DNA of 64,000 bases from [Phialemoniopsis] sp. UDSM-2020 (GCA_018873225.1 JAEILZ010000009.1:2037501-2101500); one strand, 5' to 3'. Shown: positions 43,083-55,100, counted from the first letter of the stretch. Program-made: numbers and translations. Notes: generated by a model from the sequence alone, not told the origin.

Positions 43083-46000
43083 ATGGCGACGATGACGACT
43101 CCAGAGCCAGATGGTACGGCGCTACCTGTCATGGCTCGGAACACGGGCACTGGGACGCAGTCATTATTCTCCGGGGTTGGGAACCAGTTCCACGCCGCAA
43201 GCGGAGCAAACGTCAACTACATTGACAAATACATCGTCAATGGCCCAAAGGAACAAACCCGTGCGTCTTGATCCCATTGTTTTGCAAGCTCCCTTGCTGA
43301 TTGCCGGTTTTGGTGTGAGTAGCCGATGTTATCATAGAATGGCTTGGACATGAGGCGGCTCCATTGAATCCCCTCAACTATCACCGTTTGCTTCTGGGCC
43401 AGAGGACTCAGACTACAGGACTCTGGGTGCTTCAAAGCAAAGAGATATTGGCCTGGAAACAAGAGTCTAGCGAAAGCTCTCTACTATGGATGCATGGCAT
43501 TAGTAAGTCACAGCCGTGATGCGCGTCTTGAGCTCTTCTAACCACTGATAGTGGGATCTGGGAAGAGTGTACTTGCGTGAGTCAAGTCAGGGTTTCTATC
43601 ATAGCAAGTTGCCTTTAGCTGACAAACAAATTGAAGCTCCATCATAATCGAGCAGCTCGAAAAAGAAATCGTCCACCATGATGCGACGGCTTGTATTTAT
43701 ATTCACTTCCAGGAACCGGATCATGACGTCGAACCTAGCCAGATTCTGGCGTCATTGCTGAGGCAGCTGATACAACAGAAGAAGCGAAGTCCACTGGTTG
43801 AAGCAACCCTGGTAACGCACCGCGAGTATCAGGCGAACATGGTCCCTCCCTCGACGCAGCAATATCTCGACTTATTCCTTACCGAACTCGCTACCTTTCA
43901 CCAAGTCTATTTTGTACTCGACGCACTGGAGAATTGCGATGGGTCGCGATTCATGCTAGAACTGATAAGCAAACTCCCCCAGACTGTCAAAGTGCTTCTC
44001 ACCACTAGGTCTGGCTCTCCCTTGGGAGACGAACTCGAAGTTGGAAAGAAGCTTCAGCTTGAGATTAAAGCCAGTGCTTCCGACATTAAAGCATATGTGA
44101 AAGCTCGAATTTCTCAAGACAAGAACGTACAGGCATTTCTCGCACAAGGGGGAATCTTCACATCCGAAACCACAGTAATTAATCGTATCGAAGTCGGTGC
44201 AGGGGGGATGTGAGTACAAGACTCCAACCCACCGTCTCTGCACAAGATAAACTAACGTGCGATCCCCAGGTTTCTTCTTGCCAAATTACACTTGGACGCC
44301 CTGAGCAAACAGCGGTCGCTAGCAGACTTCAAATCTGTACTCAACGAACTGCCCAAGGACGCGATCGTGGCTTTCAAGGCTGCCATTGAGCGTATAAACA
44401 GCCAGGCACAAAGCGACCGAAGCTTGGCTGGCCACATCTTCACCTGGCTTTTGCACAGGCTACGAGACACTACTGCCCCCGAGATACAACATAGCTACGC
44501 TATTCGACAGCGCAGGCTTGTCATTCCGCCCTATCGACAGATTTTGAGCAATTATCTACCCCGGGAAGCACTTTTGACATCAGTCTGCGGAGGCTTAGTC
44601 GTTATGGACCATAAGACCAAGGTTCTCCGATTTATACATGACAGTATCAAACCTCATCTCAAAAGCCATCCTCTGCTGCCGAAAAACCCGCAGGGCGAAA
44701 TGGCCATGCAGTGTTTAGAGTACCTATGTCTAGACGACTTTTCTACGCCCACGATATCGGAAGAGGAATCTCGGCACCGCCTCCACCACTTTCCCCTGCT
44801 CACTTACGCGGCGTACCATTGGGCCAATCATATACAACATGCACAGGTTGACGCACTGGTGAAAGTTCCGTCCGAGCTCATAAAACCCGCTTTGAACTTC
44901 CTTGGTGCACCTGGGAAATGCCTAGTTGCGCTTCATCATTGTGGTGATCCATGTGACCTCAGTTTGGTTACGGGCTTGCATCTGACCATTAGATATGGCA
45001 CAGAGATTCTCATGATTGAGGGCCTTGACAAAGGCATCTTTGATATCAATGCGACATGCTCGCATGGTCAGACCGCTCTTCACTGGGCAGTGAGACTGAA
45101 GCGACGTAGACTGGTTCAAATTTTGCTAGAAAGGAAGGCGAATACGACCGCGCGCGACGAAAACAAAGAGACTCCGTTGCATTTGGCAGTCAAGGCAAAG
45201 ATGTCGTCGCGGGACAGCGATATCGTTGTCGAGATGATTCAACGGCTGATCACGCACGACGCAAGCCCCATCAATCTGTCTAGCGCCGACGGGAATACTC
45301 CGTTTCTTTGGGCTTTACAATATGCAGAACCTGCTGTCGTGAAATTGTTGGCAAAGCACTGCCCAGTGCCAGAAGGTGGCGGGATGTCAGACGACGTACC
45401 CTCGCCATTGCGCCTCGCAATGAGAATGACTGGCAGAGCGGATCAGGCCGAACTAGTCGATCTGCTCCTTCAAGGGAAGGCAGATCCTAACAAACCGTCC
45501 AAGGATGATTGGCTTCCGCTGCTCAAGGCTGTCAAGCTCGATTTGAAGGATGTTTGCCGAGTCCTGCTAAAACACGGCGCGGATGTCAACACAACAAACA
45601 GCCACGGGGAAACAGCTCTGATGTTGGCATACAGCCCTGATATCGTCCGTCTCCTTCTGGACGGCGGTGCAAGGGTCAACGACAGGCACAAGACCGGACT
45701 GACTCCGTTGATAAACGCTGCAAAACATCAGCAGCAGCTCATCGCTTGGCATCTTATCCGAGCTCATGCAAATCTCAACGATCAAGATGAGACAGGGTTC
45801 GCCCCCGTTCACTGGGCTATCAAGAACCGAGACATGCGCCTCATCTGGTTGCTCGTCGCCGAAGGTTGTGACCTCAGCCTCCGAGACAAAGCAGGCATGA
45901 GCCCACTTGATCTGGCAGTAGCCATGGGAAACCATTCTATTGTGTGGCTACTCTGTGAGACTCAAGGACAGCTGGTTCCCGGTATCAGCTTAACCGCGCT

Positions 46001-46490
46001 CCATCAGGTTGCAAAATGCAAGGTGCAGGGCCAAAACCTAGAGATTTTGCAACTCCTGATGTGTAAGGGGGCCAAGGGCGTGATTGATGGCCAAGACGAC
46101 CTTGGTCTGACAGCTCTCATGCACGCAACGGATCAATGGGAAATGCGCATGATGGAGGCACTAGTTGACTACGGAGCCTCCTGCAACATCCATGACAAGG
46201 CCGAAAGAACGGCTCTACACCACGCTGTCAACGCCACACGTGCTGATCAGATCGAATGCCTGGTATTCCTCCTGAAGAAAGGAGCGTTGATCGATGCTCA
46301 AGACGGGGATGGGATGACGCCGCTAATGCTCGCCGTCAAGATGGGTCACGAACTCAAGGTATTCACCTTGTTAGGCGCAGGGGCGAGTCCTCACTTACGC
46401 AATCACATTGGAGACCTAGCTTTGGACATAGCATATAGACAAGGCCATGAGCCCATTGAGTTTCTTTTGAAGGATAAAATGGGTCTATAA
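43083..46490 (+). CDS. NACHT-ankyrin receptor (NLR-like) with N-terminal sigma-type amyloid motif
   Basis: Five exons (43083-43260, 43338-43502, 43552-43576, 43637-44209, 44270-46490) give 1053 residues; every junction keeps frame. Residues 20-46 (NTGTGTQSLFSGVGNQ...) match the sigma amyloid-signalling pattern. The region before the P-loop (YHRLLLGQ ... GLWVLQSKEILAWK ... LLWMHGI) is typical of fungal NACHT proteins. The Walker A GSGKS near residue 117 is carried on a 25-nt micro-exon. A Walker B-like segment VYFVLDALENCD and sensor VKVLLTTRSGS follow, then GGMFLLAKLHLDAL. From about residue 575 to 1045 there are some 13 ankyrin repeats (TALHWAVR, TPLHLAVK, TPLMLAVK). Fungal NLRs of this design sense non-self ligands and template amyloid folding of partner proteins to cause programmed cell death. 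Confidence 0.88.
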
Positions 46491-46504
46491 CAAGTGCGTA
46501 TACC

Positions 46505-47122
46505 TCAGCTAGTATTGGTAGTTGTATTATAGTTGAAGGGTCCGTGAAAGACCCCATTGACCTGTGAGCCGCTAACGTTCTGATCACCTTTCCCTGTATG
46601 GTTTATTTGAGTGCCAGTTCCTGTGTTGTACATGGACGCGGATACCTCTTCGTCTTGCCTGCCCCTTTCCACCGCCGCGAGGATGTCCTTCATCTGTGCT
46701 CGAGTGGCCGCTTTGATGGCATGATTGGCTGTTAGAGCCTGCATGTCGCTGTTGACTTCCTCAACCAACTCGCGAACCTTGGCCTGTTTTGATACCGCCT
46801 TGATGCCCTTGGCGACTCGCTGCAGCATCGATGCATTCTCGGAGGGAAGGGCCGAGAGGAAGATAGTATTGAGCGTTTCGACTTTACTGTGGCAATGTTT
46901 CAAGCAGGACTTGACGGCTTCATACGTATCGGTTGGCGAGTCATCTGCCAGCCCCTTCCGCGCTGCTTCGAGCGAGTCTTTAATTAGCGGTAGCCGCGAG
47001 GCCGCATCACGAAACGAGGCGGGGAGACCGGCCGCATCGGAGACGGCACCGTAGACTTTGATGGAAGCGTCAATGATTCCGACGATGGCTGATATTAAGC
47101 TGATGACCTCGGCGCCCGACAT
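46505..47122 (-). CDS. SesA-domain cell-death effector with C-terminal sigma motif (copy 1)
   Basis: A single exon of 205 residues ending only 14 bp from the end of the NACHT receptor, on the opposite strand. Residues 1-150 form a SesA-type helical bundle (SGAEVISLISAIVGIIDASIKVYGAV ... FRDAASRLPLIKDSL), the domain found alone or on fungal STAND receptors. Residues 166-205 hold the sigma-type motif NTGTGTQINHTGKGDQ plus NGVFHGPFNYN. The first hydrophobic helix may insert in membranes, as shown for HeLo-type relatives. Known sigma-motif partners convert to amyloid when templated by the receptor. Here the first seven motif residues are identical to the receptor's. Activity is inferred. Confidence 0.85.
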   Translation of the reverse strand: MSGAEVISLISAIVGIIDASIKVYGAVSDAAGLPASFRDAASRLPLIKDSLEAARKGLADDSPTDTYEAVKSCLKHCHSKVETLNTIFLSALPSENASMLQRVAKGIKAVSKQAKVRELVEEVNSDMQALTANHAIKAATRAQMKDILAAVERGRQDEEVSASMYNTGTGTQINHTGKGDQNVSGSQVNGVFHGPFNYNTTTNTS

Positions 47123-47565
47123 GATAGTTGAAGAAACAGATCCTAGACCAGCAACATCACTGATTGTACTTGTGCCGGGAACTCATTCGCATGAAGAATT
47201 ATGTCGAACAAATACCTTTGGGCAAAGGCAACGCTAGAGAAGGCAGAATTGATGATGTGTGTTGAGGGGCTTTGTGCAGAACATCGAGCCAATGAGAATT
47301 GCATCTGTCGATACACTGGGGCTGAGCATAACACATATGCAGCCATTATGCACTGACACGTATTACGGCGCTTGCCGCCTTTAACTAATCATTGGACCAA
47401 GTACGCGGCTTCTAGATACCGAAATGAATAGAAATGTCAGCTCGTCTCCGTTGACCACAAATCATCAAGTTGAACGGGATGAATCAATCGTAGTTCCGGT
47501 ATCGAACCCCAAAGTCTAAAGTCTCACACCAAGTCTCTATAGGCCACCTTCCATCATCACCAAAG
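47123..47565. other. Divergent region between the two SesA effector genes
   Basis: 443 bp without a gene, separating the starts of the two effectors, which face away from each other. It probably holds both promoters, so the two could be co-regulated. Confidence 0.4.
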
Positions 47566-48249
47566 ATGCCTAGTGCCGCTTTCAACCAACTCCTTACGAC
47601 GCTTCGCCGCATCAACCCCACATTAGAGGGAATTAAGTCCGTTTGTGAAGGAATCGAGGACATCAAGGATCTTCCTCCGGCCTTTGCCGGTGTTGCCAAG
47701 ACCCTGCCAACTGTCGAGAAGGTCCTTGGCGGCGTCGAGCGGCGCCTCAAGAGAAGCGCCACCGCGACCGAGACCCCGGAGCAGAAGGAGGGCTACCCGT
47801 TGTTGAAACAGATCATTGAAGAGTGCAAAGAGAAGGCCATCAAGCTCGAGGATATTTACAACAGCGTAGTGCCTGAGGACGAGGACAACCCGCGCATGGA
47901 GCGTTACGAAGACGTGACAACCGCGAGCGAGACAGTTGAGAAGCTCATGAAGGGTGTCCTCAAGGGTCTCCAGGAGGTGGCCAAGTCGCCACTGCAGCTC
48001 GTCCTGCCGGCAGAAGCCGATGAGATACAGACTGCACTCAACGAGCTGTCGAGGCTTCCGCCTTCCTTGGCTGAGGAGAAGGTCTCAGGCTATGTCTTCA
48101 CCAATTCAGGCTCGGGCTTTCAGGCCAATCATGTCGGCAAAGGAAACCAAAATATCAACAATGGTCCCGCGCCACAACTTAACGGGGAGTTCAGAGGACC
48201 AGTCAATCTTGGACCTGCTACGGCTCCATCACCTTTGCCGACAAAGTAG
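47566..48249 (+). CDS. SesA-like effector with C-terminal sigma motif (copy 2)
   Basis: A single exon of 227 residues. The N-terminal 160 residues are helical in the SesA/NACHT-N style (FNQLLTTLRRINPTLEGIKSV ... FAGVAKTLPTVEKVL). The C-terminus (residues 180-227) carries NSGSGFQANHVGKGNQ and NGEFRGPVN, aligning with copy 1 and the receptor. The predicted bundle differs enough from copy 1 that the two are old paralogues or separate acquisitions, while their motifs remain alike. The last 10 residues are Pro-rich. Role as a second receptor-controlled effector, or a regulator, is inferred from motif and location. Confidence 0.82.
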   Translation: MPSAAFNQLLTTLRRINPTLEGIKSVCEGIEDIKDLPPAFAGVAKTLPTVEKVLGGVERRLKRSATATETPEQKEGYPLLKQIIEECKEKAIKLEDIYNSVVPEDEDNPRMERYEDVTTASETVEKLMKGVLKGLQEVAKSPLQLVLPAEADEIQTALNELSRLPPSLAEEKVSGYVFTNSGSGFQANHVGKGNQNINNGPAPQLNGEFRGPVNLGPATAPSPLPTK

Positions 48250-48630
48250 TACAGGAGGGAGCTGCTGTACTGATTTTGAGGTTGGAGGATTTGTGTTGCG
48301 TAGCAGTCACAATGCTAAGCAAATTTCGAGAACCATTGCAGACCCTTGTAGTAAACAAATCATCGGCGCATATCACTCTCCCGGAGATGCCCAAATCATA
48401 CCTTTGCTTGTGCCCTCCTGCATCTTGTGAGTGTGAGTGTCTCGTGTAAGTCGACTTGTACTGAGTGGAGGAGCCCACTTAGATTGGTTGTCGAGACTCA
48501 ATGGGACCGCCCCACCTTTTTCTTTATCTTATCGATAAGAAACTTTCCCAATAATTTTCTGCCCTTCACCGTCCCTCGAAATCTCGTCCAGCATCACCAA
48601 GCTGCCAATCAAGCCCACCAAACCGACACA
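48250..48630. other. Upstream region of DBP7
   Basis: 381 bp between the second SesA-like gene and the helicase start; no gene recognised. The helicase frame is open upstream, but that part lacks family sequence. Confidence 0.4.
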
Positions 48631-51165
48631 ATGGCGGACGATGGCATGCTCCTCAACTTCGAGATCGGCGAGGGCCCGCTCCAGCCCAAGATCAAGTTCA
48701 AGGGCGGGCGCTGGCGCGACCGCATGCGCGCCGAGAAGAACCTCAAACGCACTGGAACCGATGCCCCGCCGCAGCCTCGATCTGGCGCCAACGCCAGCGA
48801 CGTGAGTGCTCGACCAGACCGGAGAGATGGCTTCGACGATTCGGACAGGCCGGCCAAGAGGCAGAGGACATTTGGTGGTGTCGACAGCGAAGGGCCGCGG
48901 CCATCGTTCAGCGGGCCTGGCGGCCGTTGGATGGGCGGGGACAAGCCCAAGGGCGGAATTACCTCGCGACTGTTCTCCTTCAACCCTACACCCATAACGA
49001 CGTTTGATGAGGAGCCCGCCGAAGAAGCCGAGCCCGCGAAACCGTCCAACGCGCCGCTGTCAGACGAGGCAGAAAACTTCCACGCCCTAGGCTTGTCCCG
49101 CAGGATGGCGCAGCATCTGTCCTCAAAGCTCGAGATGAAGGCGCCCACGGCGATCCAGAAGAATACGATACCCCAGTTAGTCAAAGATGACAGCGATGCC
49201 TTTCTGCAGGCTGAGACCGGTTCCGGAAAGACGCTGGCATATCTGCTGCCCATCGTCCAGCGCATCATGGCGCTGAGCCACAACGCAGACGGCTCGAGCA
49301 AGAATGTTAAGATACACAGAGACTCTGGGCTGTTTGCCATCATCCTAGCGCCTACGCGCGAGTTGTGCAAGCAGATTGCCACGGTCCTGGAGAAGGTGCT
49401 GCGCGCCTGCCCCTGGCTTGTTAGCACTACGGTCATTGGAGGCGAGAGCAAGAAGTCGGAGAAGGCCAGATTACGAAAGGGCGTCAACATTCTCATTGCG
49501 ACGCCTGGTCGGCTGACAGATCATCTCGACCACACCAAGGTCCTAGATGTTGGCACAGTGAGGTGGCTGGTACTAGATGAGGGCGACAGGCTGATGGAGA
49601 TGGGTTTCGAGGATGACATACGCACCATCGTCGGCAAGATTCGCAAGGAGGATCTGAAGAGCAAGAACAAAGATGGCGTCGTCCTGGACAGCATCCTACC
49701 ATCAAGACGTGTTACCGTTCTCTGCTCGGCTACGATGAAGATGAACGTCCAGAAGTTGGGCGAGATCAGTCTCGAGGACGCCACGCACATCACCGCCACG
49801 AACCAAGACGGCACGATTGATACTACAGAGGTCAACGACGCTATCTTTACGGCACCGTCGCAGCTCAAGCAATCCTACCTGATCGCCCCCGCCAAGCTTC
49901 GCCTAGTCACACTCATCGCCCTTCTCAAGTCGACATTCGCCCGCAAGGGCTCCGTCATGAAGGCCATCATCTTCATCTCGTGCGCCGACTCGGTCGACTT
50001 TCACTTTGACCTTCTCAAGGACACTCCCTCTACACCTGCCGAGGTGACGAAGCCAACGGAACCCACAAAGCCAGCTGAGTCGACGGAAGATGGAGAACCG
50101 AGTACACCCCCAGGCGAGGAGGTCTCACCGTCCAAGACCAAGCCCAAACCCAAACCGGTGTCCAACACGGCTACCACCGTCGCGCCAGCAGCATACATCA
50201 CCTCACCAGCAAACCCCAATATCACCCTGCACAGGCTACACGGCTCTCTCCCTCAACCCGTCCGCACCGCCACCCTCGCCTCCTTCGCCACCGACAAAAA
50301 CCCGACCGTACTCATCACGACCGACATCGCCTCGCGCGGTCTCGATGTCCCCGCCGTCGACCTCGTCGTCGAATACGACCCGGCCTTTGCAGTAGCTGAC
50401 CATGTCCACCGCATCGGTCGTACCGCGCGCGCCGGTAGGCCGGGTAAGGCGGTCCTCTTCCTCATGCCCGGTTGCGAGGAGGGCTATGTCTCGCTTCTGG
50501 GTGGGCAATCCTCGCCGCAGCTCTACGACACCGTGCTTCAGAAGGCGTTCACGGGACCCGTCGAGTTCCCTTCTGTGGCCACAGCAACGGGGTCCGCCAA
50601 GTCGACCGACGAGGCCGAGTCCGCGCGGGGCAAGAAGCTCACCTGGACCTCGCGCGCCGAGGCCCTGCAGCTGCACCTCGAGCAGCGCCTGCTCGCCACC
50701 CCCGACGGTGCGGACGAGCAGCAGCAAGCGTCGCCAACCAAGGGCAAGTCCAGCGCCGGCGGCAAGAACAAGCCCAAGAAGGGCGGCGGCGCCAAGGACG
50801 CCGCCACCACGCCGAGCAACAAGCTCCTCGACGCGGCGCGCCAGGCCTTCCGCTCCCACGTGCGCGCCTACGCCACGCACACGCGCGACGAGCGCGTCTA
50901 CTTTGACATCACGCAGCTGCACCTGGGCCACCTGGCGAAAGCGTACGGCCTGCGCGAGGCGCCTGGCGGCATCGGCGGCGGGGTGCAGCGGCGCGCCGTG
51001 ACCAAGAAGGGCGGTTCTGGTCATGGGCAGAGGAGCGGTGGTGGTGCTGGTGCTGGGTCTGACGACGAGGGCGGCGGCCAGGTCGACGAGGCTGCTGCCA
51101 AGAGGATGAGGGAGAAGATGAGGGCTGTTATGTCGAATGCGGCTGGGGAGTTCAACATTGGGTAG
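48631..51165 (+). CDS. DBP7: DEAD-box RNA helicase Dbp7, 60S ribosome biogenesis
   Basis: A single exon of 844 residues from the ATG at 48631 (MADDGMLLNFEIGEG). All helicase motifs appear in order: the Q motif (MKAPTAIQKNTIPQL), AETGSGKT near residue 193, APTRELCKQI, TPGRLTDHL, the DEGD Walker B near 315, CSATM near 366, TDIASRGLDVP and HRIGRTARAG near 592. DEGD instead of DEAD and the long inserts, including an E/K/P-rich stretch between the two RecA lobes, are features of Dbp7. The basic C-terminus (KKPKKGGG...) suits nucleolar binding. Dbp7 remodels early pre-60S particles. A housekeeping gene marking the edge of the accessory block. Confidence 0.92.
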   Translation: MADDGMLLNFEIGEGPLQPKIKFKGGRWRDRMRAEKNLKRTGTDAPPQPRSGANASDVSARPDRRDGFDDSDRPAKRQRTFGGVDSEGPRPSFSGPGGRWMGGDKPKGGITSRLFSFNPTPITTFDEEPAEEAEPAKPSNAPLSDEAENFHALGLSRRMAQHLSSKLEMKAPTAIQKNTIPQLVKDDSDAFLQAETGSGKTLAYLLPIVQRIMALSHNADGSSKNVKIHRDSGLFAIILAPTRELCKQIATVLEKVLRACPWLVSTTVIGGESKKSEKARLRKGVNILIATPGRLTDHLDHTKVLDVGTVRWLVLDEGDRLMEMGFEDDIRTIVGKIRKEDLKSKNKDGVVLDSILPSRRVTVLCSATMKMNVQKLGEISLEDATHITATNQDGTIDTTEVNDAIFTAPSQLKQSYLIAPAKLRLVTLIALLKSTFARKGSVMKAIIFISCADSVDFHFDLLKDTPSTPAEVTKPTEPTKPAESTEDGEPSTPPGEEVSPSKTKPKPKPVSNTATTVAPAAYITSPANPNITLHRLHGSLPQPVRTATLASFATDKNPTVLITTDIASRGLDVPAVDLVVEYDPAFAVADHVHRIGRTARAGRPGKAVLFLMPGCEEGYVSLLGGQSSPQLYDTVLQKAFTGPVEFPSVATATGSAKSTDEAESARGKKLTWTSRAEALQLHLEQRLLATPDGADEQQQASPTKGKSSAGGKNKPKKGGGAKDAATTPSNKLLDAARQAFRSHVRAYATHTRDERVYFDITQLHLGHLAKAYGLREAPGGIGGGVQRRAVTKKGGSGHGQRSGGGAGAGSDDEGGGQVDEAAAKRMREKMRAVMSNAAGEFNIG

Positions 51166-52113
51166 ATGGCTTCGAGAGAGAGCGAAGGGTGTGGATGGAT
51201 GAGTGTAGTAGGAGGGGGGTTTGAGATGGTGGGTGGTTTGGCGTTTAAAATTGCATATGTATGGCGTTCTTGTTCAGAGATGATAAATTCACAAGCTTTC
51301 TTCTTTGTAAATGTTTTAGACGCATGTTGCTCCTCACCGATCCTCCAAGTATCTTCTTTCAAGTGATCTCATGAGTTTTGTCAAGACGACTGAGAATGCC
51401 ACCCACGTCACAGCACTGACCTCGCACGTATCATCACAACCTCCCAGGCGTCAATTCATCCTATAGACCAAGCAAAATCACGATTTCGAGTCCTCGATTG
51501 GTCTTTAACATCTTTATTCTTGTTATATAATTACACAGAGCCCGCAGAGCGGCCAGCCCTTGTCAGGCAGCCGACCCCTTAACATCGAGCCCTGATGGAA
51601 TTAAGAGGGAGAGACAGCTGGTACACATATACAGTCTGTACATGCCCAACCTCTCTTTTCCCCCATGAGTGGAGATTTGTCTAATATGTCAATGATGCCC
51701 TTCTCATATGGTCTGCGCCATAGATGTTGCCCCCCCTTTGAAACCCTGTGCCACCGTAATGAGCTTTATGTGCTTCCCTTTCAACCACCTTGCCGCCATA
51801 GATGAACGCCTTTGTTTATAACGCCGAAAAGAAACCGCTGGAACGTAATTCTGCCCCTGATTTCTTGAGAAAAAATCAAGAGAGGTCCCGAGCGGGCAAC
51901 CAATTGTTGTGCAAAGACAAACGAAAGGATATTCGACCGACCAGCCAGTCTTCCCACACCACAGTCCTCACCCCTCCGTCTCGCCCTCCACTGTCTCGAA
52001 AACAAAATTCTCTCTGGGTATCATCACACGCGAGACGGCAGGTCCCATTTTTATGACAAAAGAAAGTATGCGCAGAAAAATCAGAATGGGCTAACCAGGA
52101 CGGTTGTCCCGAT
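51166..52113. other. Convergent intergenic region
   Basis: 948 bp between the ends of DBP7 and the PPR gene; it holds both 3' UTRs. No RNA gene or repeat was seen. Confidence 0.4.
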
Positions 52114-55100
52114 TTAAGCAGCGACAGCAGCACTCTGCTGCTCCTCAGCCTGCTGCCCGTTACCACCGCCAAGCAACTCAAGCACTTTGTTCACAACAGC
52201 GCTCGGGTACCCGCGGCCCAGCATCTCGGACGCGACACCCTTGGCCTGCTCCCTCTCCTCGACGGCCAGGTACGCCCGCGTCATGGCCTCGTAGGTACTG
52301 GGCTCACGGCGCGACCGACCTACACGCGAGTACACCTCGTGAGCCTTGTCAATGTTCTTGTCGGCCGCCCAGCCGTGGATCAGCGTGTTGGCAATGTACG
52401 GCGTCATCTCGACTCCCTTGCGGGTCATGTGCGCGAGCACCTCCTCCGACTGCGAGACGACGTGGTTGGCGACCATGCCCTCAAAGAGCGCCTGGTACAG
52501 GCACGCGCTGGGCGGGATACTCGGATCGGCGACGACGCTGTCGAAGACGCGGCGCGCGCCAGCCATGTCGTGCATGTTGCAGCCGCGCGCGTGGATCAGC
52601 GAGGCGTAGTGCACGGGCTCAGGCTTCTGGCCCGAGGCGCGGATGCGGTCGAGGACGGCCTCGGCGGCGACCATGTTCACGGGTTCGAGGGTGGCGTGCG
52701 TGTCGACGAGAAGCTTGTACGTGTGCGAGGTCGGTGCGATGCCGCGGGCCAGCATGCGCTCGTAGTATGACAGCACCTTGGCCTTGTCACGCTTGGTCGT
52801 CAGGAAGAATTGCATCATGCTGTTGTAGGGCGCGGGCCGAGCCTTGTAGTTGGGCATAGCCTCCATCTCGTCGAACAGCTCCTCGGCAAACTTGTCGTCC
52901 GAGACGCGGCACAGGGCGTTGACGATGGTGCCGTAGGTGACTGACGTGGGCTTGATGCCGAGGGCGCGCATCTCGGCAAAGTAGAAGAGGCAGTCGTCGA
53001 TACGGCGGGCCTTGCCAAGCTTACCAATGAGGGCGTTGTACAGGAAGGAGCTGGGCTCGACGCCCTCGGCCTTGGCGCGGTGGAAGATCTTGACGGCCTC
53101 GGTAGCCTCGTCAAACGTCTTGGTCGACTCCTTGAGCGTGGTGATGTACAAACCGAAAGTGTTGGCCGAGGGCGTGGCACCCATGGCCAGCAGCTCCTGG
53201 TGGTACTGCTCAGCCAGGCCGCGGTCGCCGAGAGTCAGGCAGGCACCGACCATGGCATCGAGGATGGAGGACCAGCCATAGCGGACAACGGCAAACTGGG
53301 GCATCAGAGGAACATCGGTGCGGGCCATGGCCAGGATGTCATGGCACATGTTCATCTTGCCGTCGCGAGCGGCGGCCGAGATGAGCTTGGCGTAAGTAAT
53401 GTACCTGGGATGGCGGCCCGCACGGCGCATGTTGCGGAAGCGGCCCATGGCATCGCTCAACTTGGGACCCTTGCGGGCGTGAGGGCCCTCGAGGTCATCG
53501 GCGATCAGGGAAGAGCCCCGGAAGTCGGTGCTGTGCGCATAGGGGTCGAAGGTGTCCTCGTAGCTGGAGACGGTGGGCGTGGACGAGTACTGCGAGGGAG
53601 TGAACGTCTCGGGCACCAGCGAGGCGGCAGGAGACACGGTGCGGGGGTCGACAATGTTCCGCGCAGCCATATACTGCGCAATGAACTCGACACCCTCCTC
53701 GATCTCGTCGGCAAGCTGGGCGCGGTCCTGAGCAGACTCGCGGATGCGCTGGAACATGACCTCGGATTGCGTCAGGCCCTCGAGGACCTGGCCGGAACCG
53801 ATCATGGCGACCGCGTACATGGCCGTGGGCTCGATGAAGGACGGGGTAACCTGTACTTCAGGGGAGCTTAGGATCTGCCAGTAGTTGGAAGCGGCGAGGA
53901 TGTCGCCCTCGCGGACACTGAGAGCCATGAGGGCCATCGTGGGCTTAGCCACATCAGCAAAGCCAGCAGGCAGGTTGGCAAAGGCGGCGACAGCAGCGTG
54001 CTTATTGTTCTGGTCGGCAGCCAGGGTGGCGACCTTGCCCATGGCGGGAGCGCGAGCCTCGGCCTCGATGTGCTGAGCCCAGGCGAGAGCCTCCTCGAAG
54101 ATGCCACGCTCGATGAAGCCCTGAACGAAGCCGCTGCTGACAATGGCGTTCTTGATGTCAGCGGCGCGAGCGCCGTACTCGGTGATGATCTTCTTGTAGA
54201 ACTTCATGGCGCCCTCGAGCTTGTCAGAGATGATGTAGGCGTTGATGACGGCGGCGTACACCTGGGCATCGAGGCGGTCGAGCAGCGTGGCCTCGCCGTT
54301 GTCGTTAGCCATGGCAAGATTGCGGTACTCGCTGTAGCACTCGACAGCGCTGACCAAGTCGCCGGAGCTGGCGAAGGCGGTGATCATGGCCGGGAAGGTG
54401 GCGGCGAAGGGAGTGGTCTTGGTGACCTCCATGTGCTCAAAAAGGTGCAGCATGTCGGTGACACGGCCGGCCTGTGCGCAAGCCGAGATCAGCTGGTGGT
54501 AGGTCTCGGACGAGTAGGCGGCCTTTTGGGCAGTGACCGACGAGGCGAACAGCTGAACAGCGAGATCGAGGCGGTCGTCCTCGGACAGGATGGCGTGCTC
54601 GAGCTCGTGGGAGCCAAACATAAATTTGCCAGGCTCCTCCATGCCGCCGAAGCGCACCCGCTTGTCCTCCAGGGACTTCTTGAGGGCGGATACTTCGAGG
54701 GACCGGGCAGCCAGCAGACCGACCAGGATGTCGTAGGTGTCGCTGTCGGGCGCGACCTTTCGGTGGCGCATGTCAGCGTAGACGTCCAGGGCCTTGGTGA
54801 CAATCTCGTTCTTGGCCGACGGCAAGTGAATGGCGGCAACCAGGAGAGCATTGTAGGCGCTCGCAATGGGAGCCACGCCGGCGACCAGCATCGCCTCAAA
54901 GACAGCGGGGATCTCGGCATATCGGCCGGCCTCGGAGAGCTTCGTCAGGTGGTTGGCATATGTCACCGACTGAGGGTCGACGGGCGGCGTCGCAGTGCGG
55001 GCGATGCTGGCGGGCGTCCTCGTCCGGGAGACCGGGGTCAAGGAACGGGAGAGTGCCTCATCGACCGCCGAGGGGGCGGGCGAATGGCTCGACCGGGCCT

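Noticed and set aside
43083..48249. Classical secondary-metabolite or HET-domain locus
   Set aside because: No HET domain, PKS, NRPS or terpene synthase in this stretch; the motif and domain content points to sigma-type signalling.
50236..51024. Minus-strand open frame of 262 codons
   Set aside because: Antisense to DBP7 in a GC-rich stretch; Arg/Gly/Ala-rich without motifs.
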